IMG/VR virus record: IMGVR_UViG_3300013132_000025
Coordinates: 62,001 to 126,000 of that record
Length of the DNA stretch: 64,000 nucleotides
Direction: 5' to 3' (one strand)
From: a virus
Shown here: positions 1-9,905 of the stretch, piece after piece
How the letters are laid out: every line of letters begins with the position of its first letter
Position numbering within the stretch: position 1 is the first letter of the stretch
Program-made: the position numbers and the translations under genes
Notes under the pieces: generated by a model
The model's input: the letters and a program-made list of their open reading frames with translations, nothing else
Told to the model about the DNA's origin: nothing
The model's database searches: none

Positions 1-3000
1 TATTTACGAACAGACTTCTGATGATCTTTTAGAGATGTTTGAAATTTGGGATGAACTTTTCTTTTATTCTTGTTTGCAATCTTCCATTTAGATTGTCTTT
101 CCCATTCATTCCATCGAAACGGTTGCTTACCTTTAGCCGCAAACCATTTGTCCCAATATTTTCTATATTCGGGTTTAGGTAAATCATTATGTCTTCCTAA
201 TATTGGACTATCAAAGCCTGTTGCGCCTCCAGAATCATAGGTTGCGTGAGGTAAGTTTTCGGGGTCTCTCAAAGAATAAATTGCCTTATCATCTCTTCTT
301 ATTTCTTTATCAAAATAATCTTCCCACGGGAAATCGTGGTGTCTTTCAATTGAAAAGTTTGGGTCTATACTAGCAGCAACATCGCAATATGGTGGTGGCC
401 ACTCTCCTTCTGGAGTCATACAATTGCTCATCAAAGTTCCCTCTCTATGAGCATCACCTATTGTATTTAATTTGCGAATAGTCCACCCATCGTCAAATGT
501 GTGAACAATATCCGAAGTATCTGTATAATTTTCATCTAAATCTTTAGCATCTTGCAAAAGACGAGTTTTTGTTTTTCTTGCAATCTTCCATTTTCCAATT
601 TTACTTAACTCAAAATCTTCTTTATTGCTTGGTAATGCTGGATTTGCATTTCCCTCTGCATCAGAAAAGAGATAAATGCCATTGAGGGGATACCCAGACC
701 GATCAGCGGCTTCTTGCCAATAATCTCGGTAATGTTCGTGTGGGTGCTGGAAATCTTCTACTCCACCAGCAGTTTCTGTGTAGCCAAATCTTTCATACTC
801 GCTTGGAGTTGAAAGGTGCAACAATTCATTAGTTTCTGGATTATAAAGACCGCGCCAACCTTGAGATGGCTCAAATATTTTATATAAACTTTTTGGAGTT
901 TCCATTTCTCCGTGGTAAGTTGTCCATTTCGGGCCGACAACCATATCGCCCTCTGGGGTTATCCCTGCGGCATGAAAACCTTCCACCCAATGAGAACGCT
1001 TCTTCCATTTAGATTCTTTTGTTTCCCACCCATTGTAAAACGCATTGTCTTCGAAACCCTTTACTTTTTCTTTAACAGGAATTCCTATCATATGAGGAGG
1101 AAAATGTGGTGGAATATAAAGATTTCCTAAAGCATCTGTTTGATTTCCTTGCCAATATGCAGGCAGTTCTTTAAAGTGTGTTTTGCCGTAGCCGCGAATA
1201 CCTCTAGCGGGAATCCATTCCATTCCTAATTTTTTTGCAACTTGAACTCTATGATTTCCTTCTGCAATATAGGCCGTATTAGTATCTTTATTAAATTCAA
1301 CAATAATTGGTTCTAGAAATCCATGTTCGGAGATATGTTTTGTAAGATTATTAATATTTTCTCTTTCATAATCTTCTTTGCCTCTTTCAAAGTCCAACAT
1401 TTGCATTGCAACATCTACAGGAATTTCTTCAACAGCCTTTGTTTCAAAGTATCGGGAGGGTTCTGTGTTTTCTAAATCCCAAAGGCCTATTGCAATTTTT
1501 TTCCACTTAGATTCTTTATATCCAACAGGTTGAATAATTAAATCGTATGGGTGTTTGCCATGATCAAAGTGAAAGGACCAACGCTTTTTCTCTTTATATA
1601 ATTTAAGATCTTCTAAAGCGTGCCCATCTTGTTCTTTTGCTTCTGAATCAATCTTTTTATTGTCGTGGGGATTCTTTTTATTTATATATCCATTTTTAAG
1701 TTGCTTTAGCCATTTGACGGTTTGCTTTTTAACTTCTTCCCACGTTCCTGTTGTAATAATATCGTGGCCCAACTCTCCATCAAGGACGGCTTCCCATGCA
1801 TCTTTTTTAGATACTTTCCATTTAGATTCTTTAAATGAAGCCCATTGATCCCAAGGATGGTTAATGCCGTATTGATCAAAAAAAACTTTCCAATATGGGA
1901 CGTATTCATCTTTTATATCAGAATTGTGTCTTCCTAAAGGTGGATTTTCTGGATTTTCTGGATCATACCGATATTCATCATCTTGCCAATCGGCATTATA
2001 CGTTGCGTGAGGTAAATTATTTTCATCTCTTAATGAAAAGAAATGACCTTCATTACCTATTGAAGATTTAAATTCTTCTTTCCAAAACTCGGGATCTTCT
2101 TCAATTTCCGGGGAATCATTCCAGCCTCTATATGGTCCAAAATCACTATTACAACTTAAACAGTTGTCCATTAACTCACCTTCTCGGTGCATATCTCCAA
2201 TAGTTTTTAATTCTTTAATCGTCCATCCATTCTCAAAAGTGTGAACAATTTCAGAAGTATCTTCTGGAAGTTGAGAAGCGCGTTCTAATCTTTTCTTTTT
2301 TGTTTCTCCCGATGTTTTTGGTTGACCGAATGTTTTCCATAAATCAGCAACTCTCTTCATATCTTCAATAATTCCTTCTTTAAGCAAAGGATCGTTTGGA
2401 ATGATATGCAAATCTGTAAGATTTCCCCAATCGGGATATTTTTCTGAAATGTAATCAAATTGATGTAAAATATCTTCTTTGTCTGTGTCGGTAAGGTTAA
2501 ATTCTTTTTCTTGTCCATTTTGTATGTTTTTTACATAATTAGACAAAGGTTGGTCAAGATCTTCTGGGAGTAACCAATCCGCTAATTCTAATAGGGCATC
2601 GTTCCAGAATTTTTCAATTGCTTGATCTTTTAATAATCTTTCTGTTTTTGCTCTCTGCTCTGGATTTCCAGTTGTTGGTTTAACCAAATTAAAATCTTCT
2701 TTTTTATTTCGGTTCAGCCACCCTAAATTTTTGTCATCTTCTGGGTTATAGTTTGGTTTTGAATAAAGTAAAGAAAAATCATTAATTGGAATTTGAGACT
2801 TTTCTGCGGCTTTTTTCCAAGCGTTTTGATGAAGTTCTGGATTCACCGCCTCATGTGTAAAGAGATATTCGGGTCTTTCATTAAATTTTCCTTCAATAGA
2901 ATTAGCATATTCCGTTGGAGAGGTCATATGAATCAATTCGCCAGTATCGTGATTGTAAAGGCCACGATAGACTGGGTAGCCCCCAGTTTGCCAGTGATTA

Positions 3001-6000
3001 ACTTTCCAATTAACGTCTTCATCGTGATATTCCGCTTTTTCGCCACCTTTGGGAACAACTTCCATTTCACCATTTTGATTTATGATTGCGGAGTGAAATC
3101 CTGAAATCCAATGTGATTTTTTCTTCCACTTAGACTCTTTTGGCATAAACTCTTCTGGGTCAGTTAAATCAAAGTCTTCTTTGTCATTTAACGGATTACT
3201 CCAGTGCTTGGGCGGTGGTTCGTCTTCCCCACCTTCCGCTTGTTTGCCGTACAGTAATTTAAAGTCATTAACTGGGATATTTGACTGTTTAGCAGCATCT
3301 CTCCAGAAGGTTTCATGTTCTAAAGGATTGACTGCCTCTTCTTTATCTAAGTATTCCCAACCTGTGCCGCGAAGTTTTTCATGCTCTTTTGGAGAAGTCA
3401 TGTGAATCAACTCTCCAGTTTTGTGATTATAGAGGCCGCGATATTCAGGACGCCCACCGATATCCCAATGAGTTTTATACCAAGGAGAGTCGTCTTCTTC
3501 TATAAAAAAATTCCCTTCACTATCTACAGTTTTCTTCATAGTTGGAGAAGCGACTTCCATTTCCCCATGCTGGTTAATAATTGCTGCATGAAATCCATTT
3601 ATCCAATGCGCGGTTTTTATATTAAAATCTGTTTCATCATTCTGTTGAGAATAGTTTTTTCTCGGCTGATTTCTATCAGCATACATAAATCTTACAGAAC
3701 TAACCGGAATTCCCGCTTCTTTTGCAGCATTCATCCATACATCTTTGTGTCCTTCTGGATTAACTGCCTCTTCTTCAAAAGGATATTCTGGCCTATTGTT
3801 TTCTGCAAAATTATACCATTCACCCTCTCCTCCAGTAATTTTATGATATTCCTCTGGAGAAGTCATATGAATAAGATCTTTAGTCTCTGGGTTATATAAG
3901 CCGCGCCAATTTGGAAATCCTCCAATATCCCAGTGAGTGTCATTCCATTCTTTTGTTGGCTCATCATCATCTTCGTCATCATAATAAATACGATCAGGAT
4001 CAGATTGTGCAATTTCCATCTGACCATGCTGGTTGATGATTGCAGCATTGTATCCCCTTATCCAGTGAGAAGTTTTTACACTTCCAGTTTTAGTATCATA
4101 ACCCCCATGCTCTCTTTCCCAAGAATTTAAAGGACGTTTTCTTTCATAAATTCTTCTTGCCCTCTGGACTTCTTCTGGCATTTCTAAATCGGCAATATTT
4201 AGATCTTCTAAATGACCTGTTTGATTATTGAGAACACGAATAGAATCTAGTTCTATTCCGGTTTGTTCTGCTAACTGTTTCCAAAATGCTTCCATCCTGT
4301 CTCGCTCATCCTGATCCAAACTCTTAAAGTTGTAATCAGTTTCATCCCAAAAGTCTGGATGAGACATATGGATAAAATCTTTTGTTACTGGATTATAAAG
4401 GCCTCTTGCTGTATGATGATTATAATAGTGAGTGCGACTATCTTTATCTGCAACAGATTCTCTCATGGATTTTGTGCCAAGATCGTTTATATATTCAGCA
4501 GTAACGCCGCCATGAGTTAGTTTGTCATTGAAGCCCACATCCATATGCCACACATCTGTTTCTGGGTCTCTAAGAGCGACGGCTGCGTGATATCCATCTA
4601 CCCAGTAAGATAGTTTAGACATATAATCTAGGGCCATTACAACGGCTGCTTTTTCAGAAAACCCACTTTTTATTAAAGATTTTTCTATTTTTTCTTGAAA
4701 ATCTATTTTTTCTGAAAAAGAACGTTTTTCCGTTAAAAACTTAGAATTAGCAAATTTTATTTCGATATCGTCTTCTCCATCCCAATTGTCCCAATCTTTT
4801 TGCTTTGGAGAAGAGTTATCAAATAATTGTAATTGTTGCGGTTTTTCTTTTTCATCAATAAGATTTACAAGTTCTGGATCTATTTTTTCATTAAACATAA
4901 CAACATCTTTATCTTCAGCATCTTTAGGGTGATACATTAATGAAAAACGTTTAATTGGAATTTCAGATTTAGAATTTTTAGCAGCATTTAACCAAGTTTG
5001 TTGATGTTCTTCCAACGAGGAATCAAAATTATTTTTTCCTGTAATATATTCAGGAATAACAATCTTTCCATTTTTTAATCTTTTTGCCCATTCTTTTTTT
5101 ACTTTTTCATATTCTGATGGGTTTGTCATATGGATTAGATGACCTGTTGTTGGATTATAAAGACCACGGTGGGTGTATGGAGCAAAAACATCTCCATGGA
5201 TAACTCTTTCATTTTTTCCATATTTCATAACCGGATAACCTAACGGGCTATCATAGATAACAGCAGAATGATATCCATCTAAATAATTAGATTTTTTCTC
5301 AGGCAGACCCTTACTACTTTGCCCTTTAACGTATTCACAGGCTTGGGCGCGAATCATCCCTTCCGGTGGTTCTATTGATCCATTGCAAATGCCTTGCATA
5401 TAGCGGTACTGCGCTTTACTTCTTGCCGGGGCTTCTTTTTTTATCCACTTAGATTTTTTATTCCACGGAACGGGATCACTATCTAATACTATTTTGAACC
5501 CGGTTGATGGTATTCCACTTTTTTCAATTCCCTCTTTCCAGTCGTTCATAATTGGTTGAAAATTTTGTTTAATATCATAGTGCCATCCGGTTGATCCAAA
5601 GTTATTCCAATCTGGGTGAGTAAGGTGTTCTATTACTCCAGTTGGAGGATGATATATCCCTCTCATAACGTGGCCTAGATATCCATTACCAAAAATTCCA
5701 TCGTCGCCCTGCAATTCATCATGTGTCTTTTTTATTTCTGGATTTTCATCAAGCACTTGTTGCATTAATTGATAATGCTCATACAGATTGCCCTTATCGT
5801 CCCACCCACCTTCTCCATTTGCTGTACCATCATCTGTTTTAGCAATCCACTCTCCCGTTATTGGATCCCTGACATTAACAATTGCAACTTTATCATTCCA
5901 ATACTCTTCATAATCTTCGTTTTTATTGTTTGCTATTTCCCATTTAGACTGTTTTAAACTAGGGTCTATGGTGTATCCACCAGTCATTCCGGGGTTCAAA

Positions 6001-8876
6001 CTAGTTAGATTTTGTTGAGGACTTGTGTGATATAATTTAATAGAAGAAATTTTCCACTTAGATTCTACAGATGGCAATGGCAATCTTCTTTTTGAACCAT
6101 GATCTTCATAATATTTATCAATAATAGATTTAACATCTTCATCAACATCTTTATTTGCCATAGAAAAGTTAATCCAACGAGGTTTATAGACTGGATCAGA
6201 TTTTTCAATAAGAGGATATTTTCTCATGAAATCGGCAAATTTGTTTGCATCTATTTCCATAGGATGTTCAAGATAGTTTTCTTTAAATTTTCTTTCTACT
6301 TCTTCGTCAGAAAGCCCAGAGATATCTGTAGGATCAAAGTAAGAATCTCTTAACTCTTGTGTAAATCGGCCCTCTTGATCCTGATAGGCATGTTGAAGTT
6401 CGTGCCACAGGGCTTCGTTAGCAGACTCAGCAGAGATTAGGGGATTGATGTGAATACTTCCTGCGTTATTTGAGGTAGCCGCTTCGTGGGTGCCCAAAGG
6501 AGTTCTCCTCCAATGTCTCATACTTATGTCATCAGTTGGGGCACTCTTGGGGTCAACTGTAAAAACATTATATCTTCCCTTGACTGGGAAATCTGGATGA
6601 TTAAGAACCTTTTCAAGATTTTTGTAATTTAGTTTCCAGCGGTGTCCTCTTACCTCTGGGTTCCATTTATATCTTTCTTCTAGATATTCTTGAGTTGGCT
6701 CTTCTGATTTTTCATAACCTTTTGCATATTCTTCTGCTTTTTCTGCTGGAGGAACAGCAATCTTCCATTTAGAAAGCGAAACAAAATCTTGTTTTTGAGC
6801 CTTTTCTTTTAACTTTTGATTAATAATATGAGCGTTAATTGGCTTAGGCAATTCATCTTTTATCCATCTCAACACTGCTAATGAAAGTCTAGGATATCTT
6901 TTATTAAAATTATTTACAGTTTCTTGCTTATAACGACTGGGTGATATTGCGTGACCCTTCTCATCTAAGTGACTTAAATATATCTCTGCACCAGCGTCAA
7001 AATAACCATCATATGTATTATCTCTTGGTTCATTATAATGAATACTATTTAAATATGTTGGATATCTATGTTCTCCATAATCTGCTTCTAAAGATTCTTC
7101 TGAATGCCCCGCAATCCTGTCATCGTTTGAATGGTACTCAAAAGAATTTGGTCCATTAAGAACATATTGCATTCCATACACAATTTGATTAGTTTCTGGA
7201 TCATAAAAATGAATAGTATGGTAAGTTGTATGGTCAGAGAAACTATTATGTCCAAAATCTTTAACTTCAGTTAGGGAGCGAGTATCTGAATCGCTCCCCA
7301 TTCTTGCTATTGGAATAACACCATATCTAGAAAATTCAGGAACAATATCGTTAATAATTCTGTAATTTTGTGGAATTTTATATTGTTCTATATTTCTTAC
7401 ATCTATAGGTTTTGCTCTTTCTGTTGAAACAATAACCCAAGACTGTTTTTCCATTTGATTTATTAGTTTAGAGTAGAAACCCCAGCCCCCAATAGGATCT
7501 TTATATGTATCTGGTTGAGGGTTGTTCTTACGACGAACTTTTTTCCATTTCTTGCCGTTAACAATAATCTCTTCATCTTCATGCTCTTGAGATGTATCTT
7601 CATTTTGAATAGATTCAAAAATTGTTTCAGCAACGGGAGTGCCATCTGTGTGTTGGCGATACATCCTATTAGCATCTTGACTTTCTGATATTTTCCATTT
7701 TGAATTTGTTAAAAGACCTTTTCTTTTTGCAACTTCTTCTATTTTTTTATTTGCAAATTCAGCAGAATATGGAGCAGGAAGATTTTTTTGAATCCATGTA
7801 AGGATTCTTCTTCCGGCATTAGGATAAAGATTCTGTATTTCATACATCCTTTCAAAATCTTCATTTGAAAGGTCATGTTTATCTTTTCCAAACTCATGCA
7901 AATAAAAAGAGTCTCCTCTAAAGTAACGTTTTGGTCCTTTACTATAACCAATATCTACCATTGCAGGATGATGCATTTTAATTGCATTGATATAGGTGCC
8001 ACCTTCTTTTACCTCTCCAGAATGGGTTTCTCCGTTTCCACCCTTATATTCAAGACTAAATGGGATATCTCCCCTTTCAGGATCCCAAAAAGCAATGATA
8101 TGTGATGGAGAATTTGTTGACATTGGATTTATTGGTTCATTATAAGAAACATCATGAGGAGCATTTATTGTTCTTGTTGCGTTTGCGGAAGCAACTGGAA
8201 TCAGTCCCGTGCCCTTAAAATGATCTACCATAGAAGAAATTACAGCAAAAGATTCTGGAATATCTATATTAGAAATCTTTCGCTTAGATTGCTTAAATGG
8301 CCCATAAAGTGCCCTCTGCATCAATTGTGCCTGAGTAGGGATTGGCGTATCTTTGTTTGCGGCTGCCAACCCTTCATGCAATCCCGGAATAAACCCAACT
8401 CTTTGATCGGTAAATCTTCCACGATGAATAGCATATCCTGTTTGCCCAAGGCACTCTGTTGCTAGAGCCTTTTGCGCGTGAGGACTTGATAGAGCAAAAT
8501 GAGTTGAGCAGGCATCATTCTCTCCATGCCAGCCAAAGTCGCCATCAGTTGCTGCGTGACCAAAAACATCATGAACAATCCTGAAGTTAATATTATCTTG
8601 GGGAGTCCAAACTGGATGATCTGCGTTTGCTGTAGAAACAACAAAATTTCTGTTGTCTCGGATATCACGAATCATATCCGCAGAAGTATTATAAGGTTCT
8701 GGATTATCTGTTTCCGTTATGTTTAGGTGTTGCCTAATATAATCAGCATGTTTTTTTGACTCGTCTGCCAATTGTTTCCAAGCGTGAACCGCTTTGGGAT
8801 CATACTTTGGCAAAGCGTCATATCCAACAGCCACATCTTCAATATTGTGGCGAGAGTGATCCATATTCCATTGCAT
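1..8876 (-). CDS. Giant multi-domain polyvalent-type protein (3' end outside window)
   Basis: This single open frame of more than 2958 codons starts at ATG 8876 and leaves the window still open. In-frame TGG codons at 86, 3128, 5447 and 7697 all share the frame of the start. Order from the N-terminus: a domain with an HDVFGH motif; a partial duplicate of its second half; a domain with HELQH (HExxH, zinc-peptidase-like, near 6400); about seven tandem modules built on W-x2-G-[FY]-H-A ... RGLYNP ... HMTSP (about 5.7 to 2.8 kb and again near 0.85 kb); a ParB/sulfiredoxin-like domain with EGNHRVQVAKKLG (about 1.2-1.45 kb); and two PcfJ-like domains with DxHREGxLMxNC and SLRDxxNLPHATY (about 2.2 and 0.4 kb). 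Most domains are separated by an ESKWK-like linker. Known polyvalent proteins of phages and conjugative elements have this kind of architecture and enter the cell with the DNA. Virion location is inferred; individual activities are unproven. Confidence 0.9.
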   Translation of the reverse strand, partial: MQWNMDHSRHNIEDVAVGYDALPKYDPKAVHAWKQLADESKKHADYIRQHLNITETDNPEPYNTSADMIRDIRDNRNFVVSTANADHPVWTPQDNINFRIVHDVFGHAATDGDFGWHGENDACSTHFALSSPHAQKALATECLGQTGYAIHRGRFTDQRVGFIPGLHEGLAAANKDTPIPTQAQLMQRALYGPFKQSKRKISNIDIPESFAVISSMVDHFKGTGLIPVASANATRTINAPHDVSYNEPINPMSTNSPSHIIAFWDPERGDIPFSLEYKGGNGETHSGEVKEGGTYINAIKMHHPAMVDIGYSKGPKRYFRGDSFYLHEFGKDKHDLSNEDFERMYEIQNLYPNAGRRILTWIQKNLPAPYSAEFANKKIEEVAKRKGLLTNSKWKISESQDANRMYRQHTDGTPVAETIFESIQNEDTSQEHEDEEIIVNGKKWKKVRRKNNPQPDTYKDPIGGWGFYSKLINQMEKQSWVIVSTERAKPIDVRNIEQYKIPQNYRIINDIVPEFSRYGVIPIARMGSDSDTRSLTEVKDFGHNSFSDHTTYHTIHFYDPETNQIVYGMQYVLNGPNSFEYHSNDDRIAGHSEESLEADYGEHRYPTYLNSIHYNEPRDNTYDGYFDAGAEIYLSHLDEKGHAISPSRYKQETVNNFNKRYPRLSLAVLRWIKDELPKPINAHIINQKLKEKAQKQDFVSLSKWKIAVPPAEKAEEYAKGYEKSEEPTQEYLEERYKWNPEVRGHRWKLNYKNLEKVLNHPDFPVKGRYNVFTVDPKSAPTDDISMRHWRRTPLGTHEAATSNNAGSIHINPLISAESANEALWHELQHAYQDQEGRFTQELRDSYFDPTDISGLSDEEVERKFKENYLEHPMEIDANKFADFMRKYPLIEKSDPVYKPRWINFSMANKDVDEDVKSIIDKYYEDHGSKRRLPLPSVESKWKISSIKLYHTSPQQNLTSLNPGMTGGYTIDPSLKQSKWEIANNKNEDYEEYWNDKVAIVNVRDPITGEWIAKTDDGTANGEGGWDDKGNLYEHYQLMQQVLDENPEIKKTHDELQGDDGIFGNGYLGHVMRGIYHPPTGVIEHLTHPDWNNFGSTGWHYDIKQNFQPIMNDWKEGIEKSGIPSTGFKIVLDSDPVPWNKKSKWIKKEAPARSKAQYRYMQGICNGSIEPPEGMIRAQACEYVKGQSSKGLPEKKSNYLDGYHSAVIYDSPLGYPVMKYGKNERVIHGDVFAPYTHRGLYNPTTGHLIHMTNPSEYEKVKKEWAKRLKNGKIVIPEYITGKNNFDSSLEEHQQTWLNAAKNSKSEIPIKRFSLMYHPKDAEDKDVVMFNEKIDPELVNLIDEKEKPQQLQLFDNSSPKQKDWDNWDGEDDIEIKFANSKFLTEKRSFSEKIDFQEKIEKSLIKSGFSEKAAVVMALDYMSKLSYWVDGYHAAVALRDPETDVWHMDVGFNDKLTHGGVTAEYINDLGTKSMRESVADKDSRTHYYNHHTARGLYNPVTKDFIHMSHPDFWDETDYNFKSLDQDERDRMEAFWKQLAEQTGIELDSIRVLNNQTGHLEDLNIADLEMPEEVQRARRIYERKRPLNSWEREHGGYDTKTGSVKTSHWIRGYNAAIINQHGQMEIAQSDPDRIYYDDEDDDEPTKEWNDTHWDIGGFPNWRGLYNPETKDLIHMTSPEEYHKITGGEGEWYNFAENNRPEYPFEEEAVNPEGHKDVWMNAAKEAGIPVSSVRFMYADRNQPRKNYSQQNDETDFNIKTAHWINGFHAAIINQHGEMEVASPTMKKTVDSEGNFFIEEDDSPWYKTHWDIGGRPEYRGLYNHKTGELIHMTSPKEHEKLRGTGWEYLDKEEAVNPLEHETFWRDAAKQSNIPVNDFKLLYGKQAEGGEDEPPPKHWSNPLNDKEDFDLTDPEEFMPKESKWKKKSHWISGFHSAIINQNGEMEVVPKGGEKAEYHDEDVNWKVNHWQTGGYPVYRGLYNHDTGELIHMTSPTEYANSIEGKFNERPEYLFTHEAVNPELHQNAWKKAAEKSQIPINDFSLLYSKPNYNPEDDKNLGWLNRNKKEDFNLVKPTTGNPEQRAKTERLLKDQAIEKFWNDALLELADWLLPEDLDQPLSNYVKNIQNGQEKEFNLTDTDKEDILHQFDYISEKYPDWGNLTDLHIIPNDPLLKEGIIEDMKRVADLWKTFGQPKTSGETKKKRLERASQLPEDTSEIVHTFENGWTIKELKTIGDMHREGELMDNCLSCNSDFGPYRGWNDSPEIEEDPEFWKEEFKSSIGNEGHFFSLRDENNLPHATYNADWQDDEYRYDPENPENPPLGRHNSDIKDEYVPYWKVFFDQYGINHPWDQWASFKESKWKVSKKDAWEAVLDGELGHDIITTGTWEEVKKQTVKWLKQLKNGYINKKNPHDNKKIDSEAKEQDGHALEDLKLYKEKKRWSFHFDHGKHPYDLIIQPVGYKESKWKKIAIGLWDLENTEPSRYFETKAVEEIPVDVAMQMLDFERGKEDYERENINNLTKHISEHGFLEPIIVEFNKDTNTAYIAEGNHRVQVAKKLGMEWIPARGIRGYGKTHFKELPAYWQGNQTDALGNLYIPPHFPPHMIGIPVKEKVKGFEDNAFYNGWETKESKWKKRSHWVEGFHAAGITPEGDMVVGPKWTTYHGEMETPKSLYKIFEPSQGWRGLYNPETNELLHLSTPSEYERFGYTETAGGVEDFQHPHEHYRDYWQEAADRSGYPLNGIYLFSDAEGNANPALPSNKEDFELSKIGKWKIARKTKTRLLQDAKDLDENYTDTSDIVHTFDDGWTIRKLNTIGDAHREGTLMSNCMTPEGEWPPPYCDVAASIDPNFSIERHHDFPWEDYFDKEIRRDDKAIYSLRDPENLPHATYDSGGATGFDSPILGRHNDLPKPEYRKYWDKWFAAKGKQPFRWNEWERQSKWKIANKNKRKVHPKFQTSLKDHQKSVRK
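2700..5700 (-). repeat. Tandem RGLYNP protein modules within the giant gene
   Basis: Six or seven diverged protein modules follow each other, each about 110-150 residues. Each has an aromatic-rich start ([SA]HWIxGFHAAIINQHG or similar), a middle RGLYNPxTxxLIHMTSPxEY and an end near IPxxxxxLMY. The RGLYNP cores lie near 5657, 5165, 4398, 3899, 3433 and 2961, with another at 846. The DNA is diverged, so this is an old protein-level duplication. A further copy lies in the gene at the right end of the window (core near 62118). Confidence 0.8.
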
Positions 8877-8882
8877 AAACAA

Positions 8883-8922
8883 AAGCCCCCAGACCTATAC
8901 ATATATTATGGTCTGAGGGCTT
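8883..8922 (-). terminator. Hairpin terminator just upstream of the giant gene
   Basis: The stem AGCCC-CAGACC pairs with GGTCTG-GGGCT around a 15-nt AT-rich loop. On the minus strand it is followed by TTTTGTTT and then directly by the ATG of the giant gene. It ends the operon of the glycosylase gene. The start of the giant gene therefore has no visible room for its own promoter or Shine-Dalgarno sequence. Confidence 0.75.
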
Positions 8923-8929
8923 ATATTTA

Positions 8930-9364
8930 TTAGGCCAAAACTAGATCTTGAACAGGCCAAACATATTCCAGATCGTTAGGCGTATCGGGCCAGAACTGAC
9001 TATAGTAATAAAAGTCCTTGCGGAGCAAATTTGACTTATGAGAATTGTGGAAGTCGTCATTACCGAGCCACGGAGGGAGTTCTACAATATTGTTGCTTAC
9101 GCGCTCGCGGAACCACGGTAGTTGTGTGTCGTTATAGCCGCGCTCAATCCACTCAATGCAGATAACCGCACCATAGTAAGCAAGAGCAGTTTCGTAACCA
9201 CGCCACATATTAACAGCAGGATGATTGCGCCAACCTTTAGCCTCATCGCCACGATCAATAGTGAGAAGAACTTGCTTCGCTTCGACACGCTGCTTGCCTA
9301 GCCTACGCCAGTCAAGAACTGATGCTGTTTCATAAAAGTCTGAATATGGAAGGAAAGTTTGCAT
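8930..9364 (-). CDS. Pyrimidine-dimer DNA glycosylase family protein (MSMEG_6728 type)
   Basis: The 144-residue protein opens with MQTFLPYSDFYETASVLDWR, followed by RLGKQRVEAKQVL, GWRNHPAVNMWRGYE and a C-terminal PWLGNDDFHNSH...LLRKD...YVWP. These are hallmarks of the MSMEG_6728 family grouped with pyrimidine-dimer excision enzymes, common in actinobacteria and their phages. It is full length for the family. The expected role is base-excision repair of UV-damaged DNA; this follows from the family name and is not independently visible. It is the last gene before a strong hairpin terminator. Confidence 0.82.
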   Translation of the reverse strand: MQTFLPYSDFYETASVLDWRRLGKQRVEAKQVLLTIDRGDEAKGWRNHPAVNMWRGYETALAYYGAVICIEWIERGYNDTQLPWFRERVSNNIVELPPWLGNDDFHNSHKSNLLRKDFYYYSQFWPDTPNDLEYVWPVQDLVLA

Positions 9365-9373
9365 ATATGTATC

Positions 9374-9646
9374 CTACATAAACCTTAGATCTTTGTCAAC
9401 ATCTTGAATAACAATTTGTCTCTTCAGGGCAAGGTTGATCTGCCTGAGTTGTTTAACCTCAATTGCTAGTTTTGCAATATCAGTAGCGGCATTTTCAAAG
9501 AAAATTACATGAGAATTACGCATTGGACGTTCTTTTTCACTATTGATATAAATATATCTACTATCTGTAGAGATATCTACGTTCCAATCCGTAGGAGTTA
9601 CATTTCTCAGACGCTCGCTAATTTCATCTAGATCATTTTCAATCAC
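9374..9646 (-). CDS. Hypothetical protein, 90 aa
   Basis: No family recognised. The C-terminal half, ending in AIEVKQLRQINLALKRQI, looks helical and could form a short coiled coil. Its start overlaps the stop of the preceding gene by 4 nt, so the two are translationally coupled, and the glycosylase gene follows 9 nt after its stop. Base composition matches the AT-richer flanks. Confidence 0.65.
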   Translation of the reverse strand: MIENDLDEISERLRNVTPTDWNVDISTDSRYIYINSEKERPMRNSHVIFFENAATDIAKLAIEVKQLRQINLALKRQIVIQDVDKDLRFM

Positions 9647-9858
9647 TTATTACTCCCCGCTCTTATATTTGCTCTATTTATCTTATCACCCAGTCTTACC
9701 TTTTCAATTTCTCTAAGAGTAAGATCTGATTTAAAGGTTTTAAGTTCTTTAATAAAATCAATTGCAATATCTAATTGTCTTTGCAAAGATTTATTTTCTT
9801 CAGTTACTCCTACTAATTTGTCTGTGAAATTTGCCCACATATCTTCCCAATCAATCAT
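9643..9858 (-). CDS. Hypothetical coiled-coil protein, 71 aa
   Basis: A short charged protein with a heptad-like stretch (EENKSLQRQLDIAIDFIKEL). It overlaps the next gene by 4 nt. A GGAGATATAC-type leader gives a good ribosome site. Function unknown. Confidence 0.65.
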   Translation of the reverse strand: MIDWEDMWANFTDKLVGVTEENKSLQRQLDIAIDFIKELKTFKSDLTLREIEKVRLGDKINRANIRAGSNK

Positions 9859-9876
9859 TGTATATCTCCATATAAA

Positions 9877-9900
9877 AAGGGGGCGGATTTCCGCTCCCTT
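9877..9900 (-). terminator. Rho-independent terminator
   Basis: On the minus strand the arms AAGGGAGCGG and CCGCCCCCTT close around an AAAT loop and are followed by T residues, directly behind the stop of the 65-aa gene at 9906. Confidence 0.75.
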
Positions 9901-9905
9901 TTAAT

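Noticed and set aside
9097-9288. 63-codon minus-strand ORF within the glycosylase gene
   Set aside because: Out-of-frame shadow of a well-supported gene.
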